Below, piece by piece: positions 35,557 through 44,926 of a stretch of DNA of 64,000 nt. The first letter of the stretch is position 1, and each line of letters opens with the position of its first letter. Origin of the DNA: Chimaeribacter coloradensis (lineage in GTDB: Bacteria > Pseudomonadota > Gammaproteobacteria > Enterobacterales > Enterobacteriaceae). The position numbers and the translations under genes are program-made. The notes under the pieces are model-generated. The model made no database searches. It was given only the letters and a program-made list of their open reading frames with translations, and was not told where the DNA came from. The stretch is from assembly GCF_002858715.1 (NCBI RefSeq), contig NZ_PJZH01000008.1, positions 88,487-152,486 on the forward strand. Reading direction: 5' to 3'.

Positions 35557-36224
35557 AAAGAGCCTTAAGTTCGGAAACCGATGATTATAGGTATATTTTT
35601 TGTTATCGTTTTGTCAAAAAATGCCCAAAGATTTATAAACTATATTGTCACTTACTGTAATTAATCAGTTAACGTTATTCGTGCTTCGCGCATCCGTAAA
35701 GGCTGGCTAATACGGGCACCTTTTTGCCGGGCACGGATTACGCTCCCCGGCAGCATCTTTTTTTAATATTGACTGCTATTTTTGAAATATTACTGACTCC
35801 ACATTTTGTAATGCCGCCATGAGGGCTTACGCATTATTACGCGGCGCGTTAAGGCGTTGGTGAATTTTACCTTTTATATTGCCCCTAAGATAAATCATAC
35901 CGTTTTGGACATATCCCTGGCTTGCTCCCCATTAATGACTACACCGCGAAGTTAGCCATCTTTTCATCAGCAGCGTGCGGACATCCCCATGAAGAAACGT
36001 GTTTCCGGCGATCACAGCCTGGCGCTGTGCCGTGGCTGCCCGGCGACGATAAGAACTGATCAGAGGCGGCGTTTACCTGCCATACGGCGGCGCAAAGGGC
36101 TTTTGCGTACAGGGGGAGCTGTGCTTAATCCAGCCGGGGGAGCCGGCACAGAAAGGAGGTATTAAACGTTTTAAAAATGGGGCCCTAAGGCCCCACACTG
36201 TTTCACTGATAGTTGTATAAATGG
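35557..36224. other. Long gene-free gap with a rightward terminator
   Basis: No ORF with a ribosome site is visible on either strand. A hairpin with a T-run lies at 35725-35764 and reads rightward, although no rightward gene precedes it. This leaves room for a small RNA of about 100-150 nt starting near 35.65 kb, or for a relic. Confidence 0.45.
35725..35764 (+). terminator. Orphan intrinsic terminator
   Basis: TGCCGGG and CCCGGCA pair across a 14-base loop, followed by GCATC and then an eight-base T-run (35758-35765 region). It points rightward but follows no gene on that strand. Confidence 0.55.
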
Positions 36225-38321
36225 CTATTCAGGCAGCGCATAGACCACGACCTGATCGCCAACCTGATCCTTCAGGATAGTATTCCCGCCTGCGACGAAC
36301 GCCACATACTGACGGCCTTTATATTCATAGACCGACGGGTTCGCTACCGCAGGGGCTTCCACCTGATCGGACCACAACTCTTCACCGCTATCCACTGAAT
36401 AGGCGCGGACTTTGGCATCCATCGAGGCGCCGATAAACACCACGCCGCCAGCGGTGACAGCCGGGCCGCCGATAGTCGGTGAGCCCCAGCTTTCCGGCAT
36501 AAAGAAGCCGTACTGCTGAGACGCGCCAACCGGACGACGCCATTTCACATCACCGGTATGCATATCCAGCGCGACGATCTCGCCGAACGGCGGCTGCCAG
36601 CACGGCATACCCAACCAGTTATTTGCCACCATCAGGCGCAGACCGTAAGGGGCCCCTTCCTGCGGCGCAAAGCCGCTCTCGTTGCCGGAGTCCTTATCCG
36701 CTTTATCGTAATCTTCACGGCTGTAGAGCTTCACATACTGCACAATGTGTGAGGTGTTGACGATGGCGATCTGTTTTTCCGGATCGAACGCTACCCCACC
36801 CCACTGGACGCCACCGGCACTGTCCGGATAGGTCAGCGTGCCCTCGCCTTTGGTGGTCGGCGGCGTGTACATCCCCTCATAGGTCAGCTTATCCCATAGG
36901 CGCGAACACTGGCCGGCACCCACCATATCCGCCAGTTTCCAGATTGCCGGCTTTTTCGACTGATCAAGCAGCGGGGCGGGTTTGGTCGGGAACGGCTGCG
37001 TTGGCGAAAGCACTTCGCCCTGCACCGAACCATCGCCCTGCGGCACCGGACGTTCTTCAATCGGCCAGACATCCTCACCCGTCAGACGGTTCACAACAAA
37101 CAGAAAGCCCTGCTTGGTCGCCTGGATCAGCGCCGGGATCTGTTTGCCGTTTACGGTGATATCCATCAGCGTCGGCGCAGAGTTGATATCGTAATCCCAC
37201 ACGTCGTGATGCACCCATTGGCGGGACCAGACCACTTTACCGGTGTTGATGTCCAGCGCGGTGGTTGAGGTGCCGAGCGGAATAGGATCGACGCGATTAC
37301 CGCCCCAGTAGTTGGGGGAAGGTGAGGAGACCGGCAGATAGACTAAGCCATGCGCCTCATCGGCAGACATATGCGTCCAGACGTTAGCCGTACCGGTGCG
37401 TTGGCGGATCGCTGCCGGGATCGCGTCAAAGGTCCATTCACGCTCGCCGGTCTGTGCATTGATGGAGAACACGGAGCCCGGAGGCGCTTCAGCATAGGCC
37501 CAGTCTTTACCGGCCCAGCCTACCAGCAGATGGTTGCCCACGACAGTCGGCGGCTGCAGTATCGACAGCGGATATTTGGCGTTAACCGTGTTCCACTGAT
37601 TGATATCCAGCACGCCATTGTCAGCAAACTCTTTGCACGGCTTACCTGAATCGGCGTCCAGCGCAAAGAGTTTGCCGTCAACCGTGCCCATATAGACGAT
37701 CTTCTGACAGGCTTGCCCGGCGACCGGTTTTTTTGCCTGCCAGTAGGAGACACCGCGGTTTTTCAGTACCGGCTGCGTCAGGGCTTTGCGTGAGGATTTC
37801 GTATCGTAGTGCCACTTCTCTTTGCCTGTACCGGGGTCGAGCGCAATCAGGCGATCAAAAGGCGTGCCGATGTAGAGCGTCTCGTTGGCAAAAATAGGTG
37901 TTGCTGACCAGACGGTGGCCGGAGTGTCACCTTTGCCGTCCGAGACATCGCCGGTATGAAACTCCCAGATTTTCTTTAATTTATTAACATTATCAGCGGT
38001 GATCTGTTTCAGCGGGCTATATTTTTGGGCGTTAAGCTGGCCATGAAAGCTGTCCCAGGTGGCAACAGAGGGCACCAGGGACGTCCCCGGATGAGCGGCA
38101 GAGTCAGCGTTCTGTGTGTCGTGATTGCCCGTTGAGACATCTGCAGTGGATGTCGTGGTTCCCGGCGCTTGCTGATTGGCTGCATCCACATTGAGTTCTT
38201 CCCGCGCGCCCATAGAGGCTTCGGCGGCTTTATCCTGCGCCTGCAGCGTCAGCGGGGTGACCAGCAGCGCCAGCGCCGTCATGCTGACTTTCATTAATGG
38301 AGAGTGTTTATCGTTATGCAC
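36225..38321 (-). CDS. PQQ-dependent (glucose/quinate-type) dehydrogenase, catalytic subunit
   Basis: This quinoprotein of about 698 residues has a signal peptide (to about residue 29, TLQAQ) and an eight-bladed propeller. Visible features are WDSFHGQLNAQKYSPLKQI, TPIFANETLYIGTPFDRLIALDPGTGKEKW, the active-site strand WVHHDVWDYDINSAPTL and late blades ending QVVVYALPE. It should oxidise a sugar or polyol in the periplasm and pass electrons to ubiquinone. E. coli Gcd has five membrane helices in front of the same domain; here they are absent, and the preceding gene encodes a small membrane protein instead. A GTG start at 38321 follows GAGGAG. Confidence 0.9.
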   Translation of the reverse strand: MHNDKHSPLMKVSMTALALLVTPLTLQAQDKAAEASMGAREELNVDAANQQAPGTTTSTADVSTGNHDTQNADSAAHPGTSLVPSVATWDSFHGQLNAQKYSPLKQITADNVNKLKKIWEFHTGDVSDGKGDTPATVWSATPIFANETLYIGTPFDRLIALDPGTGKEKWHYDTKSSRKALTQPVLKNRGVSYWQAKKPVAGQACQKIVYMGTVDGKLFALDADSGKPCKEFADNGVLDINQWNTVNAKYPLSILQPPTVVGNHLLVGWAGKDWAYAEAPPGSVFSINAQTGEREWTFDAIPAAIRQRTGTANVWTHMSADEAHGLVYLPVSSPSPNYWGGNRVDPIPLGTSTTALDINTGKVVWSRQWVHHDVWDYDINSAPTLMDITVNGKQIPALIQATKQGFLFVVNRLTGEDVWPIEERPVPQGDGSVQGEVLSPTQPFPTKPAPLLDQSKKPAIWKLADMVGAGQCSRLWDKLTYEGMYTPPTTKGEGTLTYPDSAGGVQWGGVAFDPEKQIAIVNTSHIVQYVKLYSREDYDKADKDSGNESGFAPQEGAPYGLRLMVANNWLGMPCWQPPFGEIVALDMHTGDVKWRRPVGASQQYGFFMPESWGSPTIGGPAVTAGGVVFIGASMDAKVRAYSVDSGEELWSDQVEAPAVANPSVYEYKGRQYVAFVAGGNTILKDQVGDQVVVYALPE

Positions 38322-38331
38322 AGGCGGCTCC

Positions 38332-38697
38332 TCAGGATTTGACGTGATGATTGTGACGAACAGCATTTCTGCTCAGCGCAATCAGGCCTATCAGGCCGAC
38401 CACCATAGCTGCCGTAATAACGTACTGGTGCAGCAGCGCGGCTGCAAAACCAATACCGAACAACACGGCCAGCGTGACAATAATCAGGAAGAGGCGCGTA
38501 CCACGGGCAGATGCCCCACGCAGAATAAAGGTCAGCAGCGCCAGCACCACGCTGGCGATGACCACACCCAGCGCACCAATCGTACCTGTGACTCCGGTGA
38601 GGGGCGTCAGCCACGCGTATAACGCTACGGCGAAGCCGATCACGGCTGCCAGCAGCAGCAGCAGGCTGCCCAGGCGTGAGGGTTGAGAGTGCAACAT
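38332..38697 (-). CDS. Membrane-anchor subunit of the PQQ dehydrogenase
   Basis: This 121-residue protein has four hydrophobic segments (about 10-31, 38-59, 68-88 and 93-110) separated by short loops, ending in a histidine-rich HNHHVKS. It ends 10 bases before the PQQ dehydrogenase start on the same strand. Fused dehydrogenases such as Gcd carry a comparable N-terminal helix bundle that binds quinone, so this is probably that domain as a separate subunit. The frame is open to 38820, but the start at 38697 (AGGGA upstream) fits better. Confidence 0.8.
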   Translation of the reverse strand: MLHSQPSRLGSLLLLLAAVIGFAVALYAWLTPLTGVTGTIGALGVVIASVVLALLTFILRGASARGTRLFLIIVTLAVLFGIGFAAALLHQYVITAAMVVGLIGLIALSRNAVRHNHHVKS

Positions 38698-39377
38698 ACC
38701 AGGAATTTCCCTATGAAAAATGAATAATAAATAACCATGACGTATTGGTGAGTGTATGCAGCTATTTTTCACGCAAGGCAACAGCCAAAAAAGCCGGCAT
38801 CGCGTGAAGAACAGCGGCACAGTTCACTAAACGCAACAAAGTATAGAAGATGGTTTTTTAAAGGGGGGCATTTAAGCGGGTGTGGCATACAGGATGGCCT
38901 GCAGGAAAAGGCCTGGCAATAATAGTGGCGAGTTGAGCATGCGTATTCACGTATGCCTCATGCTATAAGCGGATAGCCGCCATTCTTATCACCGCGCTGT
39001 TGTTTTATTGGAACAATATTATCAAGCTTATTATTCCTTTATCATCGCCGGGTTATCTTTCACCTGCTGTACATAAACGGCCAATTTCGAACATGCTACC
39101 GAAGACCTGTATGAAGGTTAGCGTTCTCATTTTCGGAGATACCTTATAATTCGTCCCCTTGTTCGTACGGGAAATTACGCTATGTCCCGAGTTTGCTTAT
39201 CAGCAGGTCTCGCCCCTTTAATAGACCATCGAAAATCAAGGTGGGGAAAATCCCCACTCTACCCATTGATAACGCTGCGCGGGCGGGCGTGGGGAGCTGT
39301 ATGCAGAGCTTCTTATTATCCTATTCCGGGACTGGCTCCCTTGCCCGGAAGGCACGCATCATTTGCTGATCCGGACA
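38698..39377. other. Gene-free region upstream of the PQQ dehydrogenase pair
   Basis: About 700 bases hold the promoter of the leftward PQQ pair. The frame at 39182-39403 has no ribosome site and no recognisable product. I see no repeats of note. Confidence 0.5.
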
Positions 39378-39405
39378 AATTAACCAGCCAAAAGGCTGGT
39401 TAATT
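39378..39405. terminator. Perfect 12-bp hairpin, bidirectional terminator
   Basis: AATTAACCAGCC pairs with GGCTGGTTAATT around AAAA. It overlaps the stop codon of the leftward DUF4236 gene and has A/T-rich flanks, so it can serve that transcript and any rightward one. Confidence 0.75.
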
Positions 39406-40615
39406 ATGCAATCGGTGTGATTGGCTGGAAAACAAAGGTCGTACTCATACGTCGCTGTGTATCGAACCGTTCGAAAGCCTCAATAGGGCTGACGTCTTCG
39501 AGATTGCTGAAGTTCAGCCTTTCGAAAAGTTGACGCTCGATACGAGATGAAATGATGTATTCATCCTCAATATGCCCGGTCTGCTTGCTGATCCGTTGAG
39601 TGAACCCGCTGATTATTACCGTGCCAAACGGGAGGGCGCAGAAGGCCATACCAGCCAGCCGCAGTAAGATCCCATGCACATGCAGTGCATAACGTTCACG
39701 TACTGCCTTCTGTGAAAGCTCTTTTTCAATAATTTCTGTTCCGCGCGCATTTACCCGCATGGAAGAGGTAGGCAGCATTTCATATTCTGGTAAATCGACT
39801 TCTACCAATATCTCAGACGAACCGGCATTCACCTGAAACGACACCAGTGTTTCGCGCGGCCAGTCTGCTGCCTGAATAACTTCTGCGAGGAGTGATTCGA
39901 AATAGCCTGTATCAGCTGTAAATTGCGAGAATATGTTGCGCCCTGCATCCATAAGCTTCTTCTCATGCTCAGCGGCTTCAAACTGCCAGTTAGCGTACTG
40001 CTCTGCCCACCGCTGGCGCATCTCCTGGTAGCGTTTCAGCATCAGCGCATTTTCCTGGCTGCATTCCTCGACGTCACGTTGCCATTTTTCAAGGTTTCGC
40101 GCCTGCCGCTCCTGCCGTGCAGTTGCAGATTCAAACAGGCGGCCAATCAACCCACTCCCATGCTTTTCATCTGGTTGTTCAGGTGCAGCAATAGGAACGG
40201 GTTTTTCCGGCCGGACCGGTGCGGGCACACTGTAGGGTTTTAACATAAGTTCCCGGTAATGGGATTCAAGCTCAGCAAAAGAATGACCGGTACGCGGATC
40301 TGGGGTAAGCAGATGAATATTAACTATCTCGTCCACAGCCCGGTTTAGTTGATCAACCTCGCGTTCAAGCTCCTCTCTTAAAAGGGGATCGTCCTGCCTG
40401 GCAGCATTACGTTTTCTGCTGGCCACACTGGCTCGATCCAGCCGCATTCTGTAGCTCAGCCCTGTGCCCGGAAGCCCCAGATTCGCATAGGTGCCACGTT
40501 TACCAAATGAGACAGAGGCCCCCCGTGGTCCAATGCTCATACTCGCACCTGAGCCGCTCAAATTTACCTTTACACCGGGAATAATTCTTATCGACTTTCT
40601 GAATCTCAGTCCCAT
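39404..40615 (-). CDS. DUF4236-domain protein
   Basis: This protein of about 403 residues opens with the DUF4236 signature (MGLRFRKSIRIIPGVKVNLS, then SMSIGPRGASVSFGKRGTYANLGLPGTGLSY). A charged, coiled-coil-like middle (about 70-230) and a mixed C-terminal domain with FQVNAGSSEILVEVDLPEY and FQPITPIA follow. The N-terminal domain is a short glycine-rich beta region found in many phage- and defence-adjacent proteins of unknown function; the long C-terminal part is not one I recognise. The start at 40615 gives the normal domain beginning, though ribosome sites are poor. Confidence 0.8.
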   Translation of the reverse strand: MGLRFRKSIRIIPGVKVNLSGSGASMSIGPRGASVSFGKRGTYANLGLPGTGLSYRMRLDRASVASRKRNAARQDDPLLREELEREVDQLNRAVDEIVNIHLLTPDPRTGHSFAELESHYRELMLKPYSVPAPVRPEKPVPIAAPEQPDEKHGSGLIGRLFESATARQERQARNLEKWQRDVEECSQENALMLKRYQEMRQRWAEQYANWQFEAAEHEKKLMDAGRNIFSQFTADTGYFESLLAEVIQAADWPRETLVSFQVNAGSSEILVEVDLPEYEMLPTSSMRVNARGTEIIEKELSQKAVRERYALHVHGILLRLAGMAFCALPFGTVIISGFTQRISKQTGHIEDEYIISSRIERQLFERLNFSNLEDVSPIEAFERFDTQRRMSTTFVFQPITPIA

Positions 40616-40754
40616 ATCCTTGACCATTCCAGTTTATTTTTTACGTGTTACCGGCAATTACCGGCTGAAATCTTACAGAGTTATATGTAGCCTTTTATGG
40701 CATCTAATTTTACCTCTGTTAATTTGCGGAGAGGACATTTTGTCCTCATTTTTA

Positions 40755-41160
40755 GGTTTTCAGTATTAGCGCTTCTTCTGGAGGGTATGGCTTTCATTTT
40801 CTGCCGCCATCCCCTTGAGGCCTTGCTGATCGGCATTTTTCTGATGGGGCCGGGAATGCCTCTATCCCGCTGCTCCTGTCGGTGATCCGTAAGCATTCAC
40901 TGAAGGCGGGGCTTAACGCTACACGGCTGAATACACGGGCGTGTCGATTGTATGGATTGCCGGGCCGGCCCTGGCCTTGGTGTTTGCTGACAGGTTTGGC
41001 TTCACCTTTCTGGCCTCTGCCCTGCTGGCAACTCTTTCACATAACCTTTACGGCTTCAGGATGACGCTGCTGGCTCCGTTGGTATCCATTACTTGTGCTG
41101 CTTTATTGATGTTCTGCGTGAACAGGCACCGTGGGCTGAGGAAGTGCCCCCTCACGTGAG
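40755..41160 (+). pseudogene. Frameshifted remnant of an MFS-type transporter
   Basis: Two hydrophobic stretches lie in different frames: SVLALLLEGMAFIFCRHPLE with ALLIGIFLMGPGMP (up to about 40.86 kb), then YTGVSIVWIAGPALALVFAD with RFGFTFLASALLATL (about 40.93-41.10 kb). A linking IPLLLSVIRKHSLKAGLNA is readable only in the intermediate frame. This looks like helices from the C-terminal half of a transporter broken by at least two frameshifts. The family call is tentative. Confidence 0.5.
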
Positions 41161-41265
41161 ATAAGTGAGGTGGGTACCCCCCTTCTGCATCAGGCACCCC
41201 GGCTATAAGCGAACGGCTTTATGAAGACAGCGGAGAGCGTGACTAAGCATTAATTTACTGCCAGC

Positions 41266-42171
41266 TTATTCTTTAGCGCTGGTGTAGTGGTCAAAAAACT
41301 GTGCCAGGGCGCGGGCAACGGCCTCAGGCTGCTCCTCTGGCTGAAAATGGCCACACTCAGAAATCTGCCGGCTGTGAATGTCATCCCCAAAAGCACGCAG
41401 GGCCGCAGCCATATCAGGAATGGACCCCTGATCCGCTGACAGCCCCAGCACCGGCATAGTCAGACGCCGCTGCCCGGCAAGCTCTGCGTTTTGTGCCGCC
41501 GATAAAGAGAGTGCCCGGTAAAAGGCAAGCCCGGCCCGCAGCCCCCCAGGCGCTGTGAGTAAACGCTCATATTCCGCGATTTCAGCCTCACCATAACAGC
41601 GGTAATTAACCGCTTTTGCGCGGAAAAACCACTCCAGATAGATGCGTTCACGCCCTGCCAGCAATGCTTCCGGGAGGTCAGCGACCGCATGGAAGGAAAA
41701 GTGCCAGGTCTTCCACGATGTCTCAGAATTTGTCGGCAATTTATCCGGCAGTGACACGCCCGGAATGCCGGCGTCCATTAAGGCCAGAGCCCGGATCTCT
41801 TCGCCATACATCAGGGCGTAGGGAAAGGCGACCCAGGCACCCACATCGTGGGCGGCAAGAGAGTATGACCCTAACTCCAGCGAAGCGATAAACGTATGCA
41901 ATCGCGCGGCAACGGTTTGAGTGTCGTAACCCGAAAGCGGTTTGTCTGTGTCACCCTGCCCCGGTAAATCAACAGCCACAATCCGGTATTTGTCTGCCAG
42001 GTAAGGCATTACATGGCGCCAGGCAAACCAGCTTTCGGGGAAGCCTGCCAGCAATATTAAGGGATACCCATCCCGGCGGCCGCCGGTCACATAATGAAAG
42101 CGCAGGCCATCTGCACGGGTAAACTGATGGCTAAAACCATCAGGCGCATCAGGAAATAAGGACGCAGACAT
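41266..42171 (-). CDS. Alpha/beta hydrolase, epoxide hydrolase/dehalogenase-like
   Basis: This enzyme of about 301 residues has the oxyanion motif LAGFPESWFAWRHVMPYL, DLPGQGDTDKPLSGYD, an aspartate nucleophile elbow AHDVGAWVAFPYAL (not the usual serine) and a C-terminal ECGHFQPEEQPE histidine. The Asp nucleophile with the HGFPE-like motif is typical of epoxide hydrolases and haloalkane/fluoroacetate dehalogenases. AGGAG five bases before the ATG at 42171 fixes the start. It follows the TetR gene on the same strand by 109 bp and may be controlled by it. Confidence 0.85.
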   Translation of the reverse strand: MSASLFPDAPDGFSHQFTRADGLRFHYVTGGRRDGYPLILLAGFPESWFAWRHVMPYLADKYRIVAVDLPGQGDTDKPLSGYDTQTVAARLHTFIASLELGSYSLAAHDVGAWVAFPYALMYGEEIRALALMDAGIPGVSLPDKLPTNSETSWKTWHFSFHAVADLPEALLAGRERIYLEWFFRAKAVNYRCYGEAEIAEYERLLTAPGGLRAGLAFYRALSLSAAQNAELAGQRRLTMPVLGLSADQGSIPDMAAALRAFGDDIHSRQISECGHFQPEEQPEAVARALAQFFDHYTSAKE

Positions 42172-42280
42172 GATCACTCCTGGTGTGAAAAAAGATTGCC
42201 GGACGGCACCGGTGCACAGGCCGCCTGCAACGGTAACCGGGCGCAGCGAGAACGGCAGGCACCACGGGTACAAACATGGC

Positions 42281-42898
42281 TTACCCCAGCAGCTTTAGCG
42301 CCTGAGCCACAAAGTCGCCGCCGTCGCGGGTCAGGGTTGATGCCTTTCCGACGACACGCATCCCCTGCAGCAGTGCCAGGATCACTTCAGCCGCCGCGGT
42401 GGCGTGCGTTGTCCCGGCAATGGAGCCATCCTGTTTTCCCTGTTCAATCAGGGCTTCAAGGGCGCGCCGGCGTGTGGCGAGTTGTTTTTCCAGATCCCCG
42501 GCAACGATGCCAAGCTGGTCGATATGGGTGACGCCGGCAACGACCATACAACCGAGTCTGCCGTCCCTTCCCTGGCTAAGCTCAACGTAATCCCGCAGCA
42601 GCTCAGCGATTTTCTCTTTGCCGTTAGCCGCCTTTGCCAGGCGCATTTTCAGGTGTTCTTCCCGGAGGAGCACATACCGCTCCAGAGCTTTGGCGAAGAC
42701 GCCCTCTTTGTCTTTATAGGCTTTATAAATGCTGCCTGTGGTGAGGCCGGTAGCCGCAGTGATGTCACTGATACTGACGCCGCTGAAGCCCTGGCTGCGG
42801 AACAGCGTAATCGCCCCGTCAAGAAACTGTTCTTCGTCAAAAGCCCGTGGGCGTCCCGGCAAGGGCCGGGCGGACGCGCTGGCGGAAAGTGATTTCAT
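42281..42898 (-). CDS. TetR-family transcriptional regulator
   Basis: This 205-residue repressor has a TetR helix-turn-helix (about 24-66: ALTLF-like helix, FSGVSISDITAATGLTTGSIYKAYKDKEGVF). The C-terminal ligand domain contains GCMVVAGVTHIDQLG and a final ILALLQGMRVVGKA helix, typical of the AcrR/YcdC-like group with a TetR_C_16-type domain. It lies upstream of the epoxide-hydrolase-like gene and probably controls that gene and itself. The ligand is unknown. Confidence 0.87.
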   Translation of the reverse strand: MKSLSASASARPLPGRPRAFDEEQFLDGAITLFRSQGFSGVSISDITAATGLTTGSIYKAYKDKEGVFAKALERYVLLREEHLKMRLAKAANGKEKIAELLRDYVELSQGRDGRLGCMVVAGVTHIDQLGIVAGDLEKQLATRRRALEALIEQGKQDGSIAGTTHATAAAEVILALLQGMRVVGKASTLTRDGGDFVAQALKLLG

Positions 42899-43128
42899 CG
42901 CTGGCCCTTAATTTGGAAGTGATCGTTTCCTTTTTAAATGATAGGAAGGGCCACTGTCAAGGAGAGACGCATCTGCCCTGTCTGGTTTGTGCCTGGTTGA
43001 TTCAGGTGCGATAGGCGGCTGGGGGTGCTGTCGGCATAAAGCAGGTCAGACTGCCCGCTTTATGCCAGAAGCAATCACTGACCCCTTCATGATGGCCGCC
43101 GGGATCATCCTTTGAAGTCTGAGTGCGT

Positions 43129-43602
43129 TTAACGGCGATTTGGGCGCGTGGCGAAGAAGACCACTGCGGCTCCGATAGCGACGATGAGCGTATCTTCAAT
43201 CAGGCCACTCCTGGTCTGCCCGATCCCTGCCATGGCCTTTTTGCGTGCCGCAAGCGTGGCATAGGCAAGTGGCACAGCGGCAGAGACAGCGATTGCTGCC
43301 CCGGTTTTTTCTTCTCCGCTGGGTGCCAGCGCGGCGCCCGCAATCCCTGCGCTGGCCACGCGTGCTGACAAGCCCAACAACACGGTACGGTCTGGCGCGG
43401 ATTTCATCTTGTCACCAAATAGTTCACCGACACCCATCGCTAACGCGCCGTATTTGAATAGCGGACGGTCCAGCAGCAGCAGATTGCCCGATGTGCCGCG
43501 CCCGGCCATGCGTGCTGCCGCGAGGGCCGCCATCGGCGTCATGGAACGGCAGCTGGCGACAAAGCCAATCAAGGCGGAATAAACAAACTTGGTTATTTTC
43601 AT
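43129..43602 (-). CDS. Small DUF4126-like membrane protein
   Basis: This 157-residue protein has about four hydrophobic, alanine- and glycine-rich segments: SALIGFVASCRSMTPMAALA near the N-terminus, RVASAGIAGAALA, GAAIAVSAAVPLAYATLAA and a final DTLIVAIGAAVVFFA helix. The 'GxxxxxRSMTPLA' opening recalls the DUF4126 family. It has no close co-directional partner. Function unknown. Confidence 0.7.
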   Translation of the reverse strand: MKITKFVYSALIGFVASCRSMTPMAALAAARMAGRGTSGNLLLLDRPLFKYGALAMGVGELFGDKMKSAPDRTVLLGLSARVASAGIAGAALAPSGEEKTGAAIAVSAAVPLAYATLAARKKAMAGIGQTRSGLIEDTLIVAIGAAVVFFATRPNRR

Positions 43603-44026
43603 TAGTTATCTCCCGGATAAATAAAAGTTTTTATTCTTTACGCTTTATTGGCGTGCAGACCAGGAACACGCTGTTTCATTAACGCTTTTGCACGGTTACC
43701 TCATTTGAACGCTTTTCCCTGGCGCGCTGGGTCGCCTCTTGCCTTGCCATCAGGATTTTTGCAGCCGGTGCGCCACTTACTTTGCCACCAGAATGAATAT
43801 GTTGACCACGGCGCGGCCTCCCAGGCAAATGACCACGGCAAGCGTCAGTATAAGTGAAGAAGGAGTAGCCTGGTTTAACAGGCCAGCTGCAAATAGGCGG
43901 CACCGCACCCGGCCAGTTGTATCACGCATCAGCACACAACACCGCTGTCCATCCCCGGCGGCGGCCAGATCGATACAGCGGTGGCTCTCCGCCGGGCATC
44001 GCGCCGCCTGCCTTACGCTGCAGGCC
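43603..44026. other. Gene-free gap
   Basis: Several overlapping open frames exist in this GC-rich stretch but none has a ribosome site or a recognisable product. One leftward frame ends in a hydrophobic segment (about 43.78-43.87 kb), probably by chance. Confidence 0.45.
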
Positions 44027-44926
44027 TCAATTGCTGAGCGCCACCCCCGCCACCCTGCGGGGGCGCGTCGCCCATACGGAGGCGCCGACAATCAGCAGGC
44101 CGCCCAGCCAGGCGGCGGGGGTCAGGGACTCCTGTAACCAGAGCATGGCGAACAGCGCACCAAACAGCGGCTCCGTGCCCATCAGCAAAGAGGCGCGGGT
44201 CGGCGTGAGACGTTTTACGGCATAATTCTGCGCGAAGAAGGCGAACAGCGTGCAGAACAGCACCAGATAGAGCGTCGCGCCCCAAAACGCCGCGCTCTGC
44301 GGCAACGCCGGGATGCCCTGCCGGGTAACCAGCAACAGCGCCAGCGAACCCGCCGCGACCACACCGGTCTGCACCGCCGTCAGCGCCAGTGCCGGCACGT
44401 TGCGGTGCTGCATCAGTTTTTTCGTCAGGCACACCATCACTGCCCGCAGCAATGCTGCCCCGAGGATCAGTTTGTCCCCTGCGTTCATCGTGATGGCGGC
44501 GCCCCCGGTCAGCAGCAGCGCCCCGCACAGCGACACGCCTGCGGCGATAAACGCGTTATTTTCCGGCCGCTGACGCAACATCAGCCATTCAACAAACGGC
44601 GTCAGCACCACGCAGAGGCTGATAAGAAACGCCGCGTTGCTGGCGCTGGTCAGCGCCACACCAAAGGTTTCACACAGAAATATCGCCAACAGCACCGCCC
44701 CCAGCAGCAGCCCCGGCCCCAGCGCCTGTCGCCAGCAGCCCCTTAACGCCGGCACCAGCAGCACAAAGGTCAGCATAAAGCGGATAAACAGAAAACCGGC
44801 GACCGGGTAGAACAGCACGGCCTGTTTGGCCATGCCGTAGCTGGTTCCCCAGACCACGGCCACCACCAGTAACATAACGCCCGCATACTGGGCCGTCTCA
44901 TTCGCTCTCTGGCGTTGATTATCCAT
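44027..44926 (-). CDS. EamA/DMT-family exporter
   Basis: This 299-residue transporter has ten helices in two EamA repeats (about 15-140 and 150-290). Signatures are VVWGTSYGMAKQAVLFYPV in helix 1 and TRASLLMGTEPLFGALFAML in the second half. DMT proteins of the RhtA type export amino acids and their analogues. It overlaps the start-to-stop junction of the dioxygenase gene by one base and is the last gene of the ligase-dioxygenase-exporter operon, so it most likely exports the pathway product. Confidence 0.88.
   Translation of the reverse strand: MDNQRQRANETAQYAGVMLLVVAVVWGTSYGMAKQAVLFYPVAGFLFIRFMLTFVLLVPALRGCWRQALGPGLLLGAVLLAIFLCETFGVALTSASNAAFLISLCVVLTPFVEWLMLRQRPENNAFIAAGVSLCGALLLTGGAAITMNAGDKLILGAALLRAVMVCLTKKLMQHRNVPALALTAVQTGVVAAGSLALLLVTRQGIPALPQSAAFWGATLYLVLFCTLFAFFAQNYAVKRLTPTRASLLMGTEPLFGALFAMLWLQESLTPAAWLGGLLIVGASVWATRPRRVAGVALSN

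Noticed and set aside
39182..39403. 73-codon rightward frame near the DUF4236 gene
   Set aside because: No ribosome site, no recognisable motif, and it ends in the terminator hairpin of the opposite gene.
43777..44091. Leftward frame ending in a hydrophobic segment
   Set aside because: No start context; the first 70 residues are arginine- and cysteine-rich as in out-of-frame GC-rich DNA.
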